11,634 nucleotides of DNA from an uncultured Eubacteriales bacterium (GTDB lineage Bacteria; Bacillota; Clostridia; Oscillospirales; Oscillospiraceae): positions 1 through 11,634 of the forward strand of contig CATXTO010000054.1 of the NCBI GenBank assembly GCA_958402445.1, given 5' to 3'. Made by a program: the position numbers and the translations under genes. How positions within the stretch are numbered: position 1 is the stretch's first letter; every line of letters begins with the position of its first letter. The notes beneath the pieces were generated by a model that worked only from the letters and a program-made list of their open reading frames with translations, was not told the origin of the DNA and did no database searches. Shown here one piece after another: positions 1-4,702 of the stretch.

Positions 1-152
1 TTTCCTACATCAAGGGGGCTTTGTCTATTGTCCGTTTTTTCTGGTCCTGTTCAGTCCTGCGGGTTCCTTTTTTATTTGCTGTTGAAGGCCTGCTTTTGAT
101 GAGGCATTTTCGTCGTGTGTCCGCACACCATCCCGATGGAGGCCACGAAAAT
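1..152. other. Non-coding flank, no feature recognised
   Basis: I see no gene here. Short open frames exist on both strands, but none has a ribosome binding site with a recognisable protein. The stretch has several T-runs near positions 35-40 and 68-73 and lower GC than its surroundings. It may be the leader or tail of a gene outside the window. Confidence 0.4.
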
Positions 153-478
153 GTAGGGGCGAGCTGTGCTCGCCCGCGGGCGGCCAAAGGCCGCCCCTAC
201 AGTCGCACCCCAGGAGATATCCCGTAGGGGCGAGCTGTGCTCGCCCGCGGGCGGCCAAAGGCCGCCCCTACAGTTGCACCCCAGGAGATATCCCGTAGGG
301 GTGAGCTGCGCTCGCCCGCGGGCGGCCAAAGGCCGCCCCAACAGCTGCACCCCAGGAGATATCCCGTAGGGGCGAGCTGTGCTCGCCCGCAGAACGACCA
401 CAGGTCGGTTCCAACCTTCCGTTGTTTTGGTTCCATACAGATAAGGACCTGAGCGGGCGACCACAGGTCGCCCCTACA
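153..478. repeat. Array 1 of double-hairpin repeat, 4 units at 71-bp period plus a half unit
   Basis: Units begin with GTAGGGG at 153, 224, 295 and 366, an exact 71-bp period. Units 1-3 contain two adjacent hairpins: arms GGGCGAGC/GCTCGCCC around a 3-nt loop (TGT, TGC in unit 3), then GGGCGGCC/GGCCGCCC around AAA. These sit inside an outer GTAGGGG/CCCCTAC pairing. The linker between units reads roughly AGTCGCACCCCAGGAGATAT. In unit 4 the second hairpin is replaced by one with arms of the type GAACGACC/GGTCGGTTC. A detached half unit with arms GGGCGACC/GGTCGCCC closes the array at about 454-478. Open frames through the array are translations of repeats and not genes. Related arrays lie at 4703-5062, 7352-7525 and 11373-11634. 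Confidence 0.95.
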
Positions 479-497
479 TTTTCTGAACCCAAACGCC

Positions 498-531
498 CCT
501 TGCACGGGTGAGCGCAGTTTTACCTGCAAGG
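498..531 (-). terminator. Weak hairpin downstream of the NusG-II gene, possible terminator
   Basis: CCTTGCA (498-504) pairs with TGCAAGG (525-531), with extra GGT/ACC pairing inside. It starts 8 bp past the stop codon of the minus-strand NusG-II gene, where a terminator would be expected. There is no T-run after it on the minus strand, so it may only be a 3' stabilising structure. Confidence 0.3.
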
Positions 532-538
532 CCGGACC

Positions 539-883
539 TCAGCCGGCCACTGCGTCCAGCCCGTCCGCCACAAAACGAATGACCAGCCGGTTGGGCAGGC
601 ATATAATGGCCCGTCCGCCCTCCTGCCAGCCCTGGGCCATGCAGTCTCCTCCGGGACAGTCGGACCGGGTCACGGCGATTTTCCCGTCCCGGATTGTCAC
701 CGTGTTCTCCCCGGCCTGGGAGCGCACCACAAAGCTCTGCTCCTGGCTCAGGGATACTGTTTTCACCAGTACCCCGTCGGACCAAATTTCAGCTTGGTCG
801 GCCCGAGCTCCCGGCAGCAGGCTCAGGACCAGACTTATCAGGAACAGGGCTCCCAGGGTCCAGATCCAGGTCCGCGTTTTCAT
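539..883 (-). CDS. NusG domain II-containing protein, exported or membrane-anchored
   Basis: This 114-residue protein has a basic start followed by a hydrophobic stretch at residues 6-23. An Ala-Arg-Ala at 26-28 could be a signal peptidase site, so it is either secreted or anchored outside the membrane. The rest matches the NusG domain II family seen as small stand-alone proteins in Firmicutes. Visible features are an IRDGKI turn at 64-69, SDCPGGDC with Cys76 and Cys81, and a CLPNRLVI block at 95-102 with Cys95. The family's function is unknown, and the conserved cysteines are suggestive of redox or metal binding. The start codon overlaps the apbE stop by 4 bp (ATGA), and a GAGGTGG ribosome binding site lies upstream inside apbE. 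Translational coupling and the frequent ApbE partnership suggest a joint role in flavinylation-linked electron transfer; that role is inference. Confidence 0.87.
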   Translation of the reverse strand: MKTRTWIWTLGALFLISLVLSLLPGARADQAEIWSDGVLVKTVSLSQEQSFVVRSQAGENTVTIRDGKIAVTRSDCPGGDCMAQGWQEGGRAIICLPNRLVIRFVADGLDAVAG

Positions 884-1893
884 GGCCGAACCACCTCATA
901 TGTACAATCCGTCAGCGCCGAGGAGATGCCTTGGGTGGCGTAGACGGCGCCGGCGTCTGTAATCCATACGGCTTCAAAATCACCGGCGTCCCGCCAAAAG
1001 TCCTCGCCCTGCTCCAGGCCCATCACATACAGGGCGGTGGAGAGCCCGTCCGCCATAAGGCCGTCCCGCGCCACGATGGTGACGGAAGCCAGGCCGCTGT
1101 CTGCCGGGGCGCCGGTGGCTGGGTCCAGGATGTGGCAGTACCGGCGCCCGTCGGACTCAAAATACCGCTGGTAACCCCCGGAGGTCACCACCGCCCAGGT
1201 CCCCTCCAGCCGCAGAATTCCGGCGGTCCCACTGCCAAACGGGTCCTGGATGCCGATCTCCCAGGGGCTTCCATCCGGCTTGGTTCCATAGGTCTGGACA
1301 TTGCCTCCCAGGGCCAAAAGGGCGCACTCCACGCCGGTGAGCCCCTCCAGCAGGTTCACGGCCTGGACCCCCGCCCAGCCCTTTGCCACGGCGCCCAGGT
1401 CCAGCATGGCGCCGGGCGTTAAGGCGGCGGAGCGGTCCGTCAGCTGGAGCTTGTCCAGCCCGGTGCGGGATAGGGCCTCTTGGATTTCCGCCGCATCCGG
1501 CACCCGATAGCTCCCGGTGGTAAAGCCCCAGAGCCGGGTGACGGGGTACAGCGTTGGGTCCAGAACCCCGCCAGTCCGTCGACTCAGCTCCAAGGTTTGC
1601 GCCAGAAGCGCGACCTGGTCCGGCTCCAGCTCCACGGTTTGTCCCCCGTTGAGCTGATCCAAAAGACTGCCCACCCGGGTGACGGAGTACTGGGCCTCCA
1701 ATGTCTGAAGCAGCTGCTCCAGCTCCAGGCTGGCCTGCGGAGCCGCCGGCCCCCAGAGCCGCAGCCGCATCACCGTATCCATGGCAAACAGCTCCCGCTC
1801 TACCGGCGCAGGTCCGCCGCAGCCGGTCAGGCAGAGCGCGGCGCCCAGGACCAGAACAAGGATACGCCGGAGAGGGCCCAGGGGACCTTTCAT
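880..1893 (-). CDS. apbE: ApbE family FAD:protein FMN transferase (lipoprotein)
   Basis: ApbE enzymes move FMN from FAD onto a Thr or Ser of extracytoplasmic target proteins such as Rnf or Nqr subunits and FMN-binding-domain proteins. This copy has 337 residues, normal for the family. A signal peptide ends in a lipobox LTGC with Cys25 as the lipidated residue, which places the enzyme on the outer face of the membrane. Family motifs are in order: AMDTVM at 37-42, DLGAVAKG at 165-172, ALGGN at 194-198, TSGGYQRYF at 237-245, HILDPATG at 254-261, and the metal-binding Asp282 and Thr286 in DGLSTAL. The start has a GGCGGG-type ribosome binding site about 6 bp upstream. The NusG-II gene follows with a 4-bp overlap. 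No Rnf/Nqr subunit or obvious flavinylation target is in the window. Confidence 0.96.
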   Translation of the reverse strand: MKGPLGPLRRILVLVLGAALCLTGCGGPAPVERELFAMDTVMRLRLWGPAAPQASLELEQLLQTLEAQYSVTRVGSLLDQLNGGQTVELEPDQVALLAQTLELSRRTGGVLDPTLYPVTRLWGFTTGSYRVPDAAEIQEALSRTGLDKLQLTDRSAALTPGAMLDLGAVAKGWAGVQAVNLLEGLTGVECALLALGGNVQTYGTKPDGSPWEIGIQDPFGSGTAGILRLEGTWAVVTSGGYQRYFESDGRRYCHILDPATGAPADSGLASVTIVARDGLMADGLSTALYVMGLEQGEDFWRDAGDFEAVWITDAGAVYATQGISSALTDCTYEVVRP

Positions 1894-1961
1894 CTCATCC
1901 CGCCTTTCATGAAAAAAGACACAAAAATAAAGAGCGAAGGGTAGCGAGCGGTAAGGAAGAA

Positions 1962-1992
1962 GCGAAAGGGAACCCCGTCGGTTCCCTTTCGC
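1962..1992 (-). terminator. 12-bp perfect hairpin between cooT and apbE
   Basis: GCGAAAGGGAAC (1962-1973) and its exact complement (1981-1992) enclose a 7-nt loop. It lies 35 bp past the cooT stop on the minus strand. The following minus-strand sequence is pyrimidine-rich (TTCTTCCTT) but not a clean T-run. It could be a leaky terminator or attenuator dividing the metal operon from apbE. Confidence 0.5.
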
Positions 1993-2027
1993 GTAACATA
2001 GTTCGTCTGGCCCCGGTTAGAGGCTGG

Positions 2028-2225
2028 TCAAGCGGGAATTGTCTCCCGCACAATCACGAAACCATCCACCAGGTTGGCCTCCTGAAGCTGGCCCTCGATG
2101 GCCACTTGCCGCTCCATCAGGTCCGTCAGAATGATCATGCCGTCCTGGCACTCCACCTTCATGACGTTTTTCATCACGATGGCCTCCGGCGTTTTCTGGT
2201 TTTTATAAACAGTAGAAAGACACAT
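2028..2225 (-). CDS. cooT: CooT family nickel-binding protein
   Basis: This 65-residue protein fits the CooT family (Pfam DUF/CooT, formerly annotated as RNA-binding). It has MCLSTVY at the N-terminus, a middle ILTDLMERQVAIEG block and a LVDGFVIV ending. CooT of Rhodospirillum rubrum binds Ni(II) through the N-terminal Met-Cys and serves carbon monoxide dehydrogenase maturation; homologues occur widely in anaerobes. An ATG two codons further upstream (2231) is possible. I chose 2225 because the AAGGAG at 2234-2239 is 8 nt from this ATG but only 2 nt from the other, and because the family starts with Met-Cys, which puts the ligand at Cys2. It follows the His-rich gene with 5 bp between stop and start, so the two are probably co-transcribed from the 2701-2729 promoter. 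A nickel role here is inference from the family. Confidence 0.9.
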   Translation of the reverse strand: MCLSTVYKNQKTPEAIVMKNVMKVECQDGMIILTDLMERQVAIEGQLQEANLVDGFVIVRETIPA

Positions 2226-2230
2226 GACCA

Positions 2231-2671
2231 TTACTCCTTGTCCGTTTGCTGAAGAGATTGCAGAACCGTTCTCAAACGCAGGTTACCCTTTTCAAAATCC
2301 GAGACCGCCAGCATCACCTGATCGTAGGCCGCGCGCTGTCCGGCTTCCTCCAGCTGCTTGGCCAGTCCCGCCAATTCCTGCGCGTGGGCGGCGTTATGAC
2401 CCGCCATATACTGCATGAGCGCCAGGAGCTCCTCCATAGGCGTGTGCTCCCCGCAGCCGGGACAATTGTCGCAGGCGCCTGCTTCGCATGCGTCGGCATG
2501 AGCATGGGGCGCCGCCCCGCCGGTATGGCTGTGGGTATAGCAGTGGGTGTGTGGATGGGTATCGCCCTGGGTGTGTGCATGGTGGTCGTGGGTGTGGTCA
2601 TGGGGATGGGTATGGGTGTATTCGTGGGTGTGCTCCACGGAAGCTTCAGTTTCATCGTGTTCTGTATGCAT
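2231..2671 (-). CDS. His/Cys-rich probable metal-binding protein
   Basis: This 146-residue protein has two parts. Residues 1-76 contain 20 His, mostly as alternating HT, HD and HP pairs, and 5 Cys. It ends with an Ala/Cys-rich stretch and a CDNCPGC motif (Cys67, 70, 73). Residues 79-146 are Leu/Ala/Glu-rich and look helical, with two more His (92, 96). No signal peptide or membrane segment is seen, so it is probably cytoplasmic. The His array suggests binding of Ni, Co, Zn or Cu as a store, buffer or chaperone; I do not recognise the family with certainty. A good ribosome binding site (AAAGGAG, 2679-2685) and a consensus promoter precede it, and cooT follows directly. The divergent neighbour is a metal-responsive repressor that also has a His-rich tail, so a metal-inducible operon is likely. 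Confidence 0.8.
   Translation of the reverse strand: MHTEHDETEASVEHTHEYTHTHPHDHTHDHHAHTQGDTHPHTHCYTHSHTGGAAPHAHADACEAGACDNCPGCGEHTPMEELLALMQYMAGHNAAHAQELAGLAKQLEEAGQRAAYDQVMLAVSDFEKGNLRLRTVLQSLQQTDKE
2234..2239 (-). promoter_or_regulatory. Ribosome binding site that fixes the cooT start
   Basis: AAGGAG on the minus strand, overlapping the end region of the upstream His-rich gene. Its distance (8 nt) favours the ATG at 2225-2223 over the one at 2231-2229 (2 nt). Confidence 0.75.
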
Positions 2672-2700
2672 GGCAATGCTCCTTTCCTTGCTTTGTTCCC

Positions 2701-2729
2701 ATTATAGCGCAGATCCCGTCGGCTGTCAA
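2701..2729 (-). promoter_or_regulatory. Consensus sigma-A promoter for the His-rich/cooT operon
   Basis: On the minus strand TTGACA (2729-2724) and TATAAT (2706-2701) are both perfect consensus with a 17-bp spacer. The start of transcription would be near 2694, just upstream of the His-rich gene's ribosome binding site. Such a strong promoter fits control by a repressor. Confidence 0.9.
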
Positions 2730-2750
2730 AGCCGATTCCGGAGAAAATAT

Positions 2751-2761
2751 CCCCTGTGGGG
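2751..2761. promoter_or_regulatory. Candidate metalloregulator operator, CCCC-TGT-GGGG
   Basis: A perfect G/C palindrome lies between the -35 elements of the two divergent promoters, 2 bp from the plus-strand -35 and 21 bp from the minus-strand one. CsoR, RcnR and InrS repressors bind G/C-tract inverted repeats flanked by A/T, and this one is preceded by AAAATAT. Binding by the adjacent repressor is inference. Confidence 0.5.
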
Positions 2762-2763
2762 CC

Positions 2764-2791
2764 TTGCGCCCGTCAAATTGTGTGGTATAAT
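2764..2791 (+). promoter_or_regulatory. Extended -10 promoter for the CsoR-like repressor
   Basis: TTGCGC (2764-2769), a 16-bp spacer, and TATAAT (2786-2791) preceded by TGG, which makes an extended -10 element. Transcription would begin near 2798, leaving a leader of about 110 nt before the repressor start at 2912. Confidence 0.8.
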
Positions 2792-2911
2792 AGCTTTGAA
2801 TGGCCGGGATGGCAATGGACGGCCGATTTCTGCGGCTGTCTGGGGATTATTCTTATTATGACCGGTTTTCACCTCGGCACCCGACAAAATTACAGCGGAA
2901 GGAGCGGCCCA

Positions 2912-3289
2912 ATGGGACACGAGCATACGGGAAAGGAACGTTCGGTGCCTGCATGCGGCCCGGAGGCGCAGGGGCACCAGGACCACGCCTATCTGCACGC
3001 CCACGGCATCGCCCACTCTCACGGCCATGTGCATGAGAATCAAAAGGCGGTGATCAACCGCTTGGCCCGGGCCATCGGCCACTTGGAGAAGGTCAAGCGC
3101 ATGGTGGAAGAGGGCTACGACTGCTCCGAGGTTCTGGTCCAGCTGGCGGCGGTCCGCTCCGCCGTGGACAACACGGGCAAGGTCATTTTGCAGGACCACC
3201 TGCGGCATTGCATGGTGGATGCGGTGGCAGCGGGAGACCAGGGCGCCATCGACGACCTGTGCCAGGCTGTGGAAAAATTTATGAAATGA
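2912..3289 (+). CDS. CsoR/InrS-type metal-sensing transcriptional repressor with His-rich N-terminus
   Basis: This 125-residue protein has a typical CsoR/RcnR/FrmR all-helical domain from about residue 43. The expected metal ligands are Cys71 (YDCSEVL), His96 and Cys100 (HLRHC). The 25-residue and 4-residue spacings equal those of Cys36/His61/Cys65 in copper CsoR. InrS, the cyanobacterial nickel sensor, uses the same trio plus an N-terminal His. Here residues 1-42 carry ten His plus one Cys, including HAHGIAHSHGHVH, so nickel or cobalt sensing is possible as well as copper. The start at 2912 was chosen because AAGGAG at 2899-2904 is 7 bp away; the frame is open further upstream, but that part overlaps the promoter. 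It probably represses the divergent His-rich/cooT operon and itself. Confidence 0.9.
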   Translation: MGHEHTGKERSVPACGPEAQGHQDHAYLHAHGIAHSHGHVHENQKAVINRLARAIGHLEKVKRMVEEGYDCSEVLVQLAAVRSAVDNTGKVILQDHLRHCMVDAVAAGDQGAIDDLCQAVEKFMK

Positions 3290-3298
3290 GGGCCGGCC

Positions 3299-3541
3299 AT
3301 GAATTGGAGAACCTGTAAGCTTGTTTCGCGCCTACTCAATATCGGCTCCATTGCGGCGGTGCTTTGCTCTTTGCTGTTTCAGGGGACGCTCCGGTGGGTG
3401 CTGCTGGGCGCGGCGATTGCGTTGATGCTGGCCAGCGCGGTGGTGGTCAGTCGATTCTGGCGTTGCCCAAAATGCGGGGAGCTGCTGGCCAAGGGCCGGA
3501 GTCCCCAATGCCCCCGGTGCGGCTGGCGGTTTGAGCCGTAG
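3299..3541 (+). CDS. Small membrane protein with C-terminal zinc ribbon
   Basis: This 80-residue protein has two predicted membrane segments at about 12-27 and 31-54. A short cytoplasmic or external tail follows with CPKCG (56-60) and CPRCG (71-75), a four-Cys zinc-ribbon pattern ending GWRFEP. I do not recognise a named family. It begins 9 bp after the repressor stop, with a GAGGG ribosome binding site in the gap, so it is very likely co-transcribed with the repressor. A role linked to metal status at the membrane is possible but unsupported by a characterised homologue. Small zinc-ribbon membrane proteins are common in Firmicutes, so the pairing could be incidental. Confidence 0.75.
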   Translation: MNWRTCKLVSRLLNIGSIAAVLCSLLFQGTLRWVLLGAAIALMLASAVVVSRFWRCPKCGELLAKGRSPQCPRCGWRFEP

Positions 3542-3601
3542 TAGCCTGGCTGAACCGAGGAAGGCGCAGGAGGCTATTTCCTGGCCCGGTGATATGGGGC
3601 C

Positions 3602-3628
3602 GAATGGATGAGCGACGCGCACCTATTT
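3602..3628 (+). repeat. Left 27-bp direct repeat of the structured element
   Basis: It begins GAATGGATGAGCGACGC. It matches 3833-3859 at 23 of 27 positions, 231 bp apart. This copy can form only a degenerate hairpin. Confidence 0.8.
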
Positions 3629-3637
3629 CAGACTGTC

Positions 3638-3659
3638 AAAAAACCCCTACGGGGCTTTT
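3638..3659 (-). terminator. Intrinsic terminator, minus strand
   Basis: Read on the minus strand: AAAAG, CCCC, loop GTA, GGGG, then six T. It is enclosed by two further pairings, GTC/GAC (3635-3637 with 3661-3663) and CTATTTC/GAAATAG (3623-3629 with 3667-3673). It would end transcripts from the alarmone synthetase gene or from a small RNA in 3638-3865. On the plus strand it could also serve the repressor/zinc-ribbon operon, with a weaker T-run. Confidence 0.75.
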
Positions 3660-3673
3660 CGACAAAGAAATAG

Positions 3674-3733
3674 CAGGCTGCCACATGCACGCGCTGTGTG
3701 CCAGTGGCCCACAACTCGTACACTTGCAGCCTG
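3674..3733 (-). ncRNA. Long imperfect hairpin, candidate structured RNA
   Basis: There are four nested stems: 3674-3681 with 3726-3733 (8 bp), 3685-3691 with 3717-3723 (7 bp), 3695-3698 with 3710-3713 (4 bp), and 3700-3702 with 3706-3708 (3 bp), with a 3-nt apex. In the 7-bp stem two pairs are G-U when read on the minus strand but A-C mismatches on the plus strand. This favours a minus-strand RNA, in agreement with the T6 terminator that follows at 3638-3659. No RNA family is recognised. Confidence 0.45.
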
Positions 3734-3739
3734 AGCGGT

Positions 3740-3772
3740 ATGTTCCGTCACGCACATGTCGCGGCGGAACAT
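3740..3772. repeat. Inverted repeat, hairpin C of the structured element
   Basis: ATGTTCCG (3740-3747) pairs with CGGAACAT (3765-3772) across a 17-nt loop. Confidence 0.7.
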
Positions 3773-3784
3773 GATCTGGATCTC

Positions 3785-3806
3785 TTCGCCGCCTGCGGGC
3801 GGCGAA
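3785..3806. repeat. Inverted repeat, hairpin D of the structured element
   Basis: TTCGCCGCC (3785-3793) and GGCGGCGAA (3798-3806) form a perfect 9-bp stem around a 4-nt loop. No T-run follows on either strand. Confidence 0.8.
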
Positions 3807-3832
3807 TTCTGCGAGGCTTATTTGACACGCGG

Positions 3833-3859
3833 GAATGGGTGAGCGATGCTCACCCATTT
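3833..3859 (+). repeat. Right 27-bp direct repeat of the structured element
   Basis: Imperfect copy (23/27) of 3602-3628. Unlike the left copy it forms a perfect 11-bp hairpin, which is annotated separately as a terminator. Confidence 0.8.
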
Positions 3860-3861
3860 TT
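3834..3861 (+). terminator. Intrinsic terminator, plus strand
   Basis: AATGGGTGAGC (3834-3844), loop GAT, GCTCACCCATT (3848-3858), with a T-run at 3857-3861 followed by AATT. It faces the convergent alarmone synthetase gene and would stop plus-strand transcription from the repressor operon about 290 bp past its last stop codon. Confidence 0.7.
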
Positions 3862-3899
3862 AATTGCACCATGGAGCGGCAGGTCCTTGGATAGGACGT

Positions 3900-4586
3900 T
3901 CACAGTTGAATGGCGGGTCCAGTCGGCACCGTGGGGTCGGCCAGCTGGTGAAGCCGGACGGCGATGGATTCCATGCGCCGATCCGTGTCCGCAATCACGG
4001 CCGCGCACTGGGCCAGCTCCTCGGAGACACCGTCCGGAATTTGCTCGGAGGATTTATAGTGCAGCTCGTGCTCCAGGCTGGCCCAGAAGTCCATGGCAAT
4101 GGTGCGAATTTGAATTTCCACCCGGACCTGCTGCGTGGACTCCGAGAGGTACACAGGCACCTCCACCACCAGATGCAGGCTTCGATAGCCGTTGGGCTTG
4201 GGTTTCCGAATGTAGTCTTTTTCCTGATGCAGCGTCACGTCCGCCTGGGACAGCAGCATATCGCGCACAGTATAAATATCGCTGATATAGGGACAGATGA
4301 CTCGAATTCCGGCCACATCGTTGAGATTGTCGATGATGGAGGCAATGGTCAGGGGAAGGTCCCGACGGGCCAGCTTTCCGGCAATGCTCTTGGGCGTTTT
4401 CAACCGGGATTTCACGGACTCAATGGGCGTCCGCAGGCCCCGGACCCGGTGCTCCCGGTTCAAAATGTCCAATTTGGTCGAAATTTGTTTGATACCGCCC
4501 TCGTAGAGCAGCATAAGCTGCTGGTACTGGGTTGCGAAGTGGATCAGCTGCTCCTGCGGCAGGGCGATATTGGTGTTTTCCTCCAT
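3900..4586 (-). CDS. relQ: Small alarmone synthetase, RelQ/YjbM-like GTP pyrophosphokinase
   Basis: This is a single-domain RelA/SpoT synthetase that transfers pyrophosphate from ATP to GDP or GTP to make (p)ppGpp. Its 228 residues fit the RelQ (SAS1) class of about 210-230 residues; there is no hydrolase, TGS or ACT domain. Visible motifs are the substrate-binding RLKTPKSIAGKL at 61-72, DVAGIRVI at 90-97, YIRKPKPNGYRSLH at 125-138, EIQIRT at 157-162 and HELHYK at 173-178. Asp90 and Glu157 correspond to the catalytic Asp72 and Glu139 of Bacillus subtilis RelQ, with the same spacing of 67. The start has an AAGGAAG ribosome binding site 8 nt upstream. It is monocistronic, transcribed away from array 2 and ending at the structured element. 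RelP is the alternative subclass, but length and motifs favour RelQ. Confidence 0.93.
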   Translation of the reverse strand: MEENTNIALPQEQLIHFATQYQQLMLLYEGGIKQISTKLDILNREHRVRGLRTPIESVKSRLKTPKSIAGKLARRDLPLTIASIIDNLNDVAGIRVICPYISDIYTVRDMLLSQADVTLHQEKDYIRKPKPNGYRSLHLVVEVPVYLSESTQQVRVEIQIRTIAMDFWASLEHELHYKSSEQIPDGVSEELAQCAAVIADTDRRMESIAVRLHQLADPTVPTGPAIQL

Positions 4587-4618
4587 GAAACATTCTTCCT
4601 TCTATGTGCTTTTTATAT

Positions 4619-4627
4619 ATTTTACCA
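4619..4627 (-). promoter_or_regulatory. Candidate extended -10 promoter for relQ
   Basis: Minus strand reads TGG-TAAAAT about 33 bp upstream of the relQ start, within an A/T-rich patch. No good -35 is visible, so this is tentative. Confidence 0.35.
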
Positions 4628-4702
4628 AGCCCGGCCGGAGGAATTGTGACGAAAGGGTAAATTTTTCAATTGGAGCAGAGCGCGGTGGGGAGGGCTGTCG
4701 AA

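Larger units (their letters stand above)
3542..3899. other. Gene-free stretch holding a five-hairpin structured element
   Basis: No convincing gene lies between the convergent neighbours. A minus-strand open frame at 3636-3872 (78 codons) has no good ribosome binding site and consists mostly of hairpin sequence. Five successive hairpins lie at 3623-3673, 3674-3733, 3740-3772, 3785-3806 and 3834-3858, and the last is a copy of the degenerate flank at 3602-3628. The element could be a structured RNA, a 3' UTR of the alarmone synthetase gene, or a non-autonomous mobile repeat. Confidence 0.8.

Noticed and set aside
1..152. Riboswitch or promoter region at the left edge
   Set aside because: No consensus promoter pair or known riboswitch core could be recognised, and the flanking gene is outside the window.
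153..478. CRISPR array
   Set aside because: The linkers within an array are nearly identical rather than unique, the repeats are double hairpins of about 48 bp, and no cas gene is present. The same applies to the other arrays.
72..529. Several open frames of 60-130 codons on both strands across array 1
   Set aside because: They are translations of the 71-bp repeat; the same Arg/Pro/Gly-rich phrases recur at each unit and there is no ribosome binding site.
694..2252. Plus-strand open frames opposite apbE and cooT
   Set aside because: They are Pro/Arg/Ala-rich shadows with no start signals, overlapping recognised genes.
2547..2861. Trp/Val-rich plus-strand open frame resembling a membrane protein
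   Set aside because: It is antisense of the His-rich codons (CAC/CAT read in reverse gives Val, Trp, Met and Gly codons).
2756..2911. Upstream extension of the repressor gene
   Set aside because: It would overlap the promoter and its transcription start; the ATG at 2912 has a good ribosome binding site.
3542..3576. TAGCCT/AGGCTA inverted repeat just after the zinc-ribbon gene as a terminator
   Set aside because: It has only 6 bp with a 23-nt loop and a short T-run, weaker than the hairpins further on.
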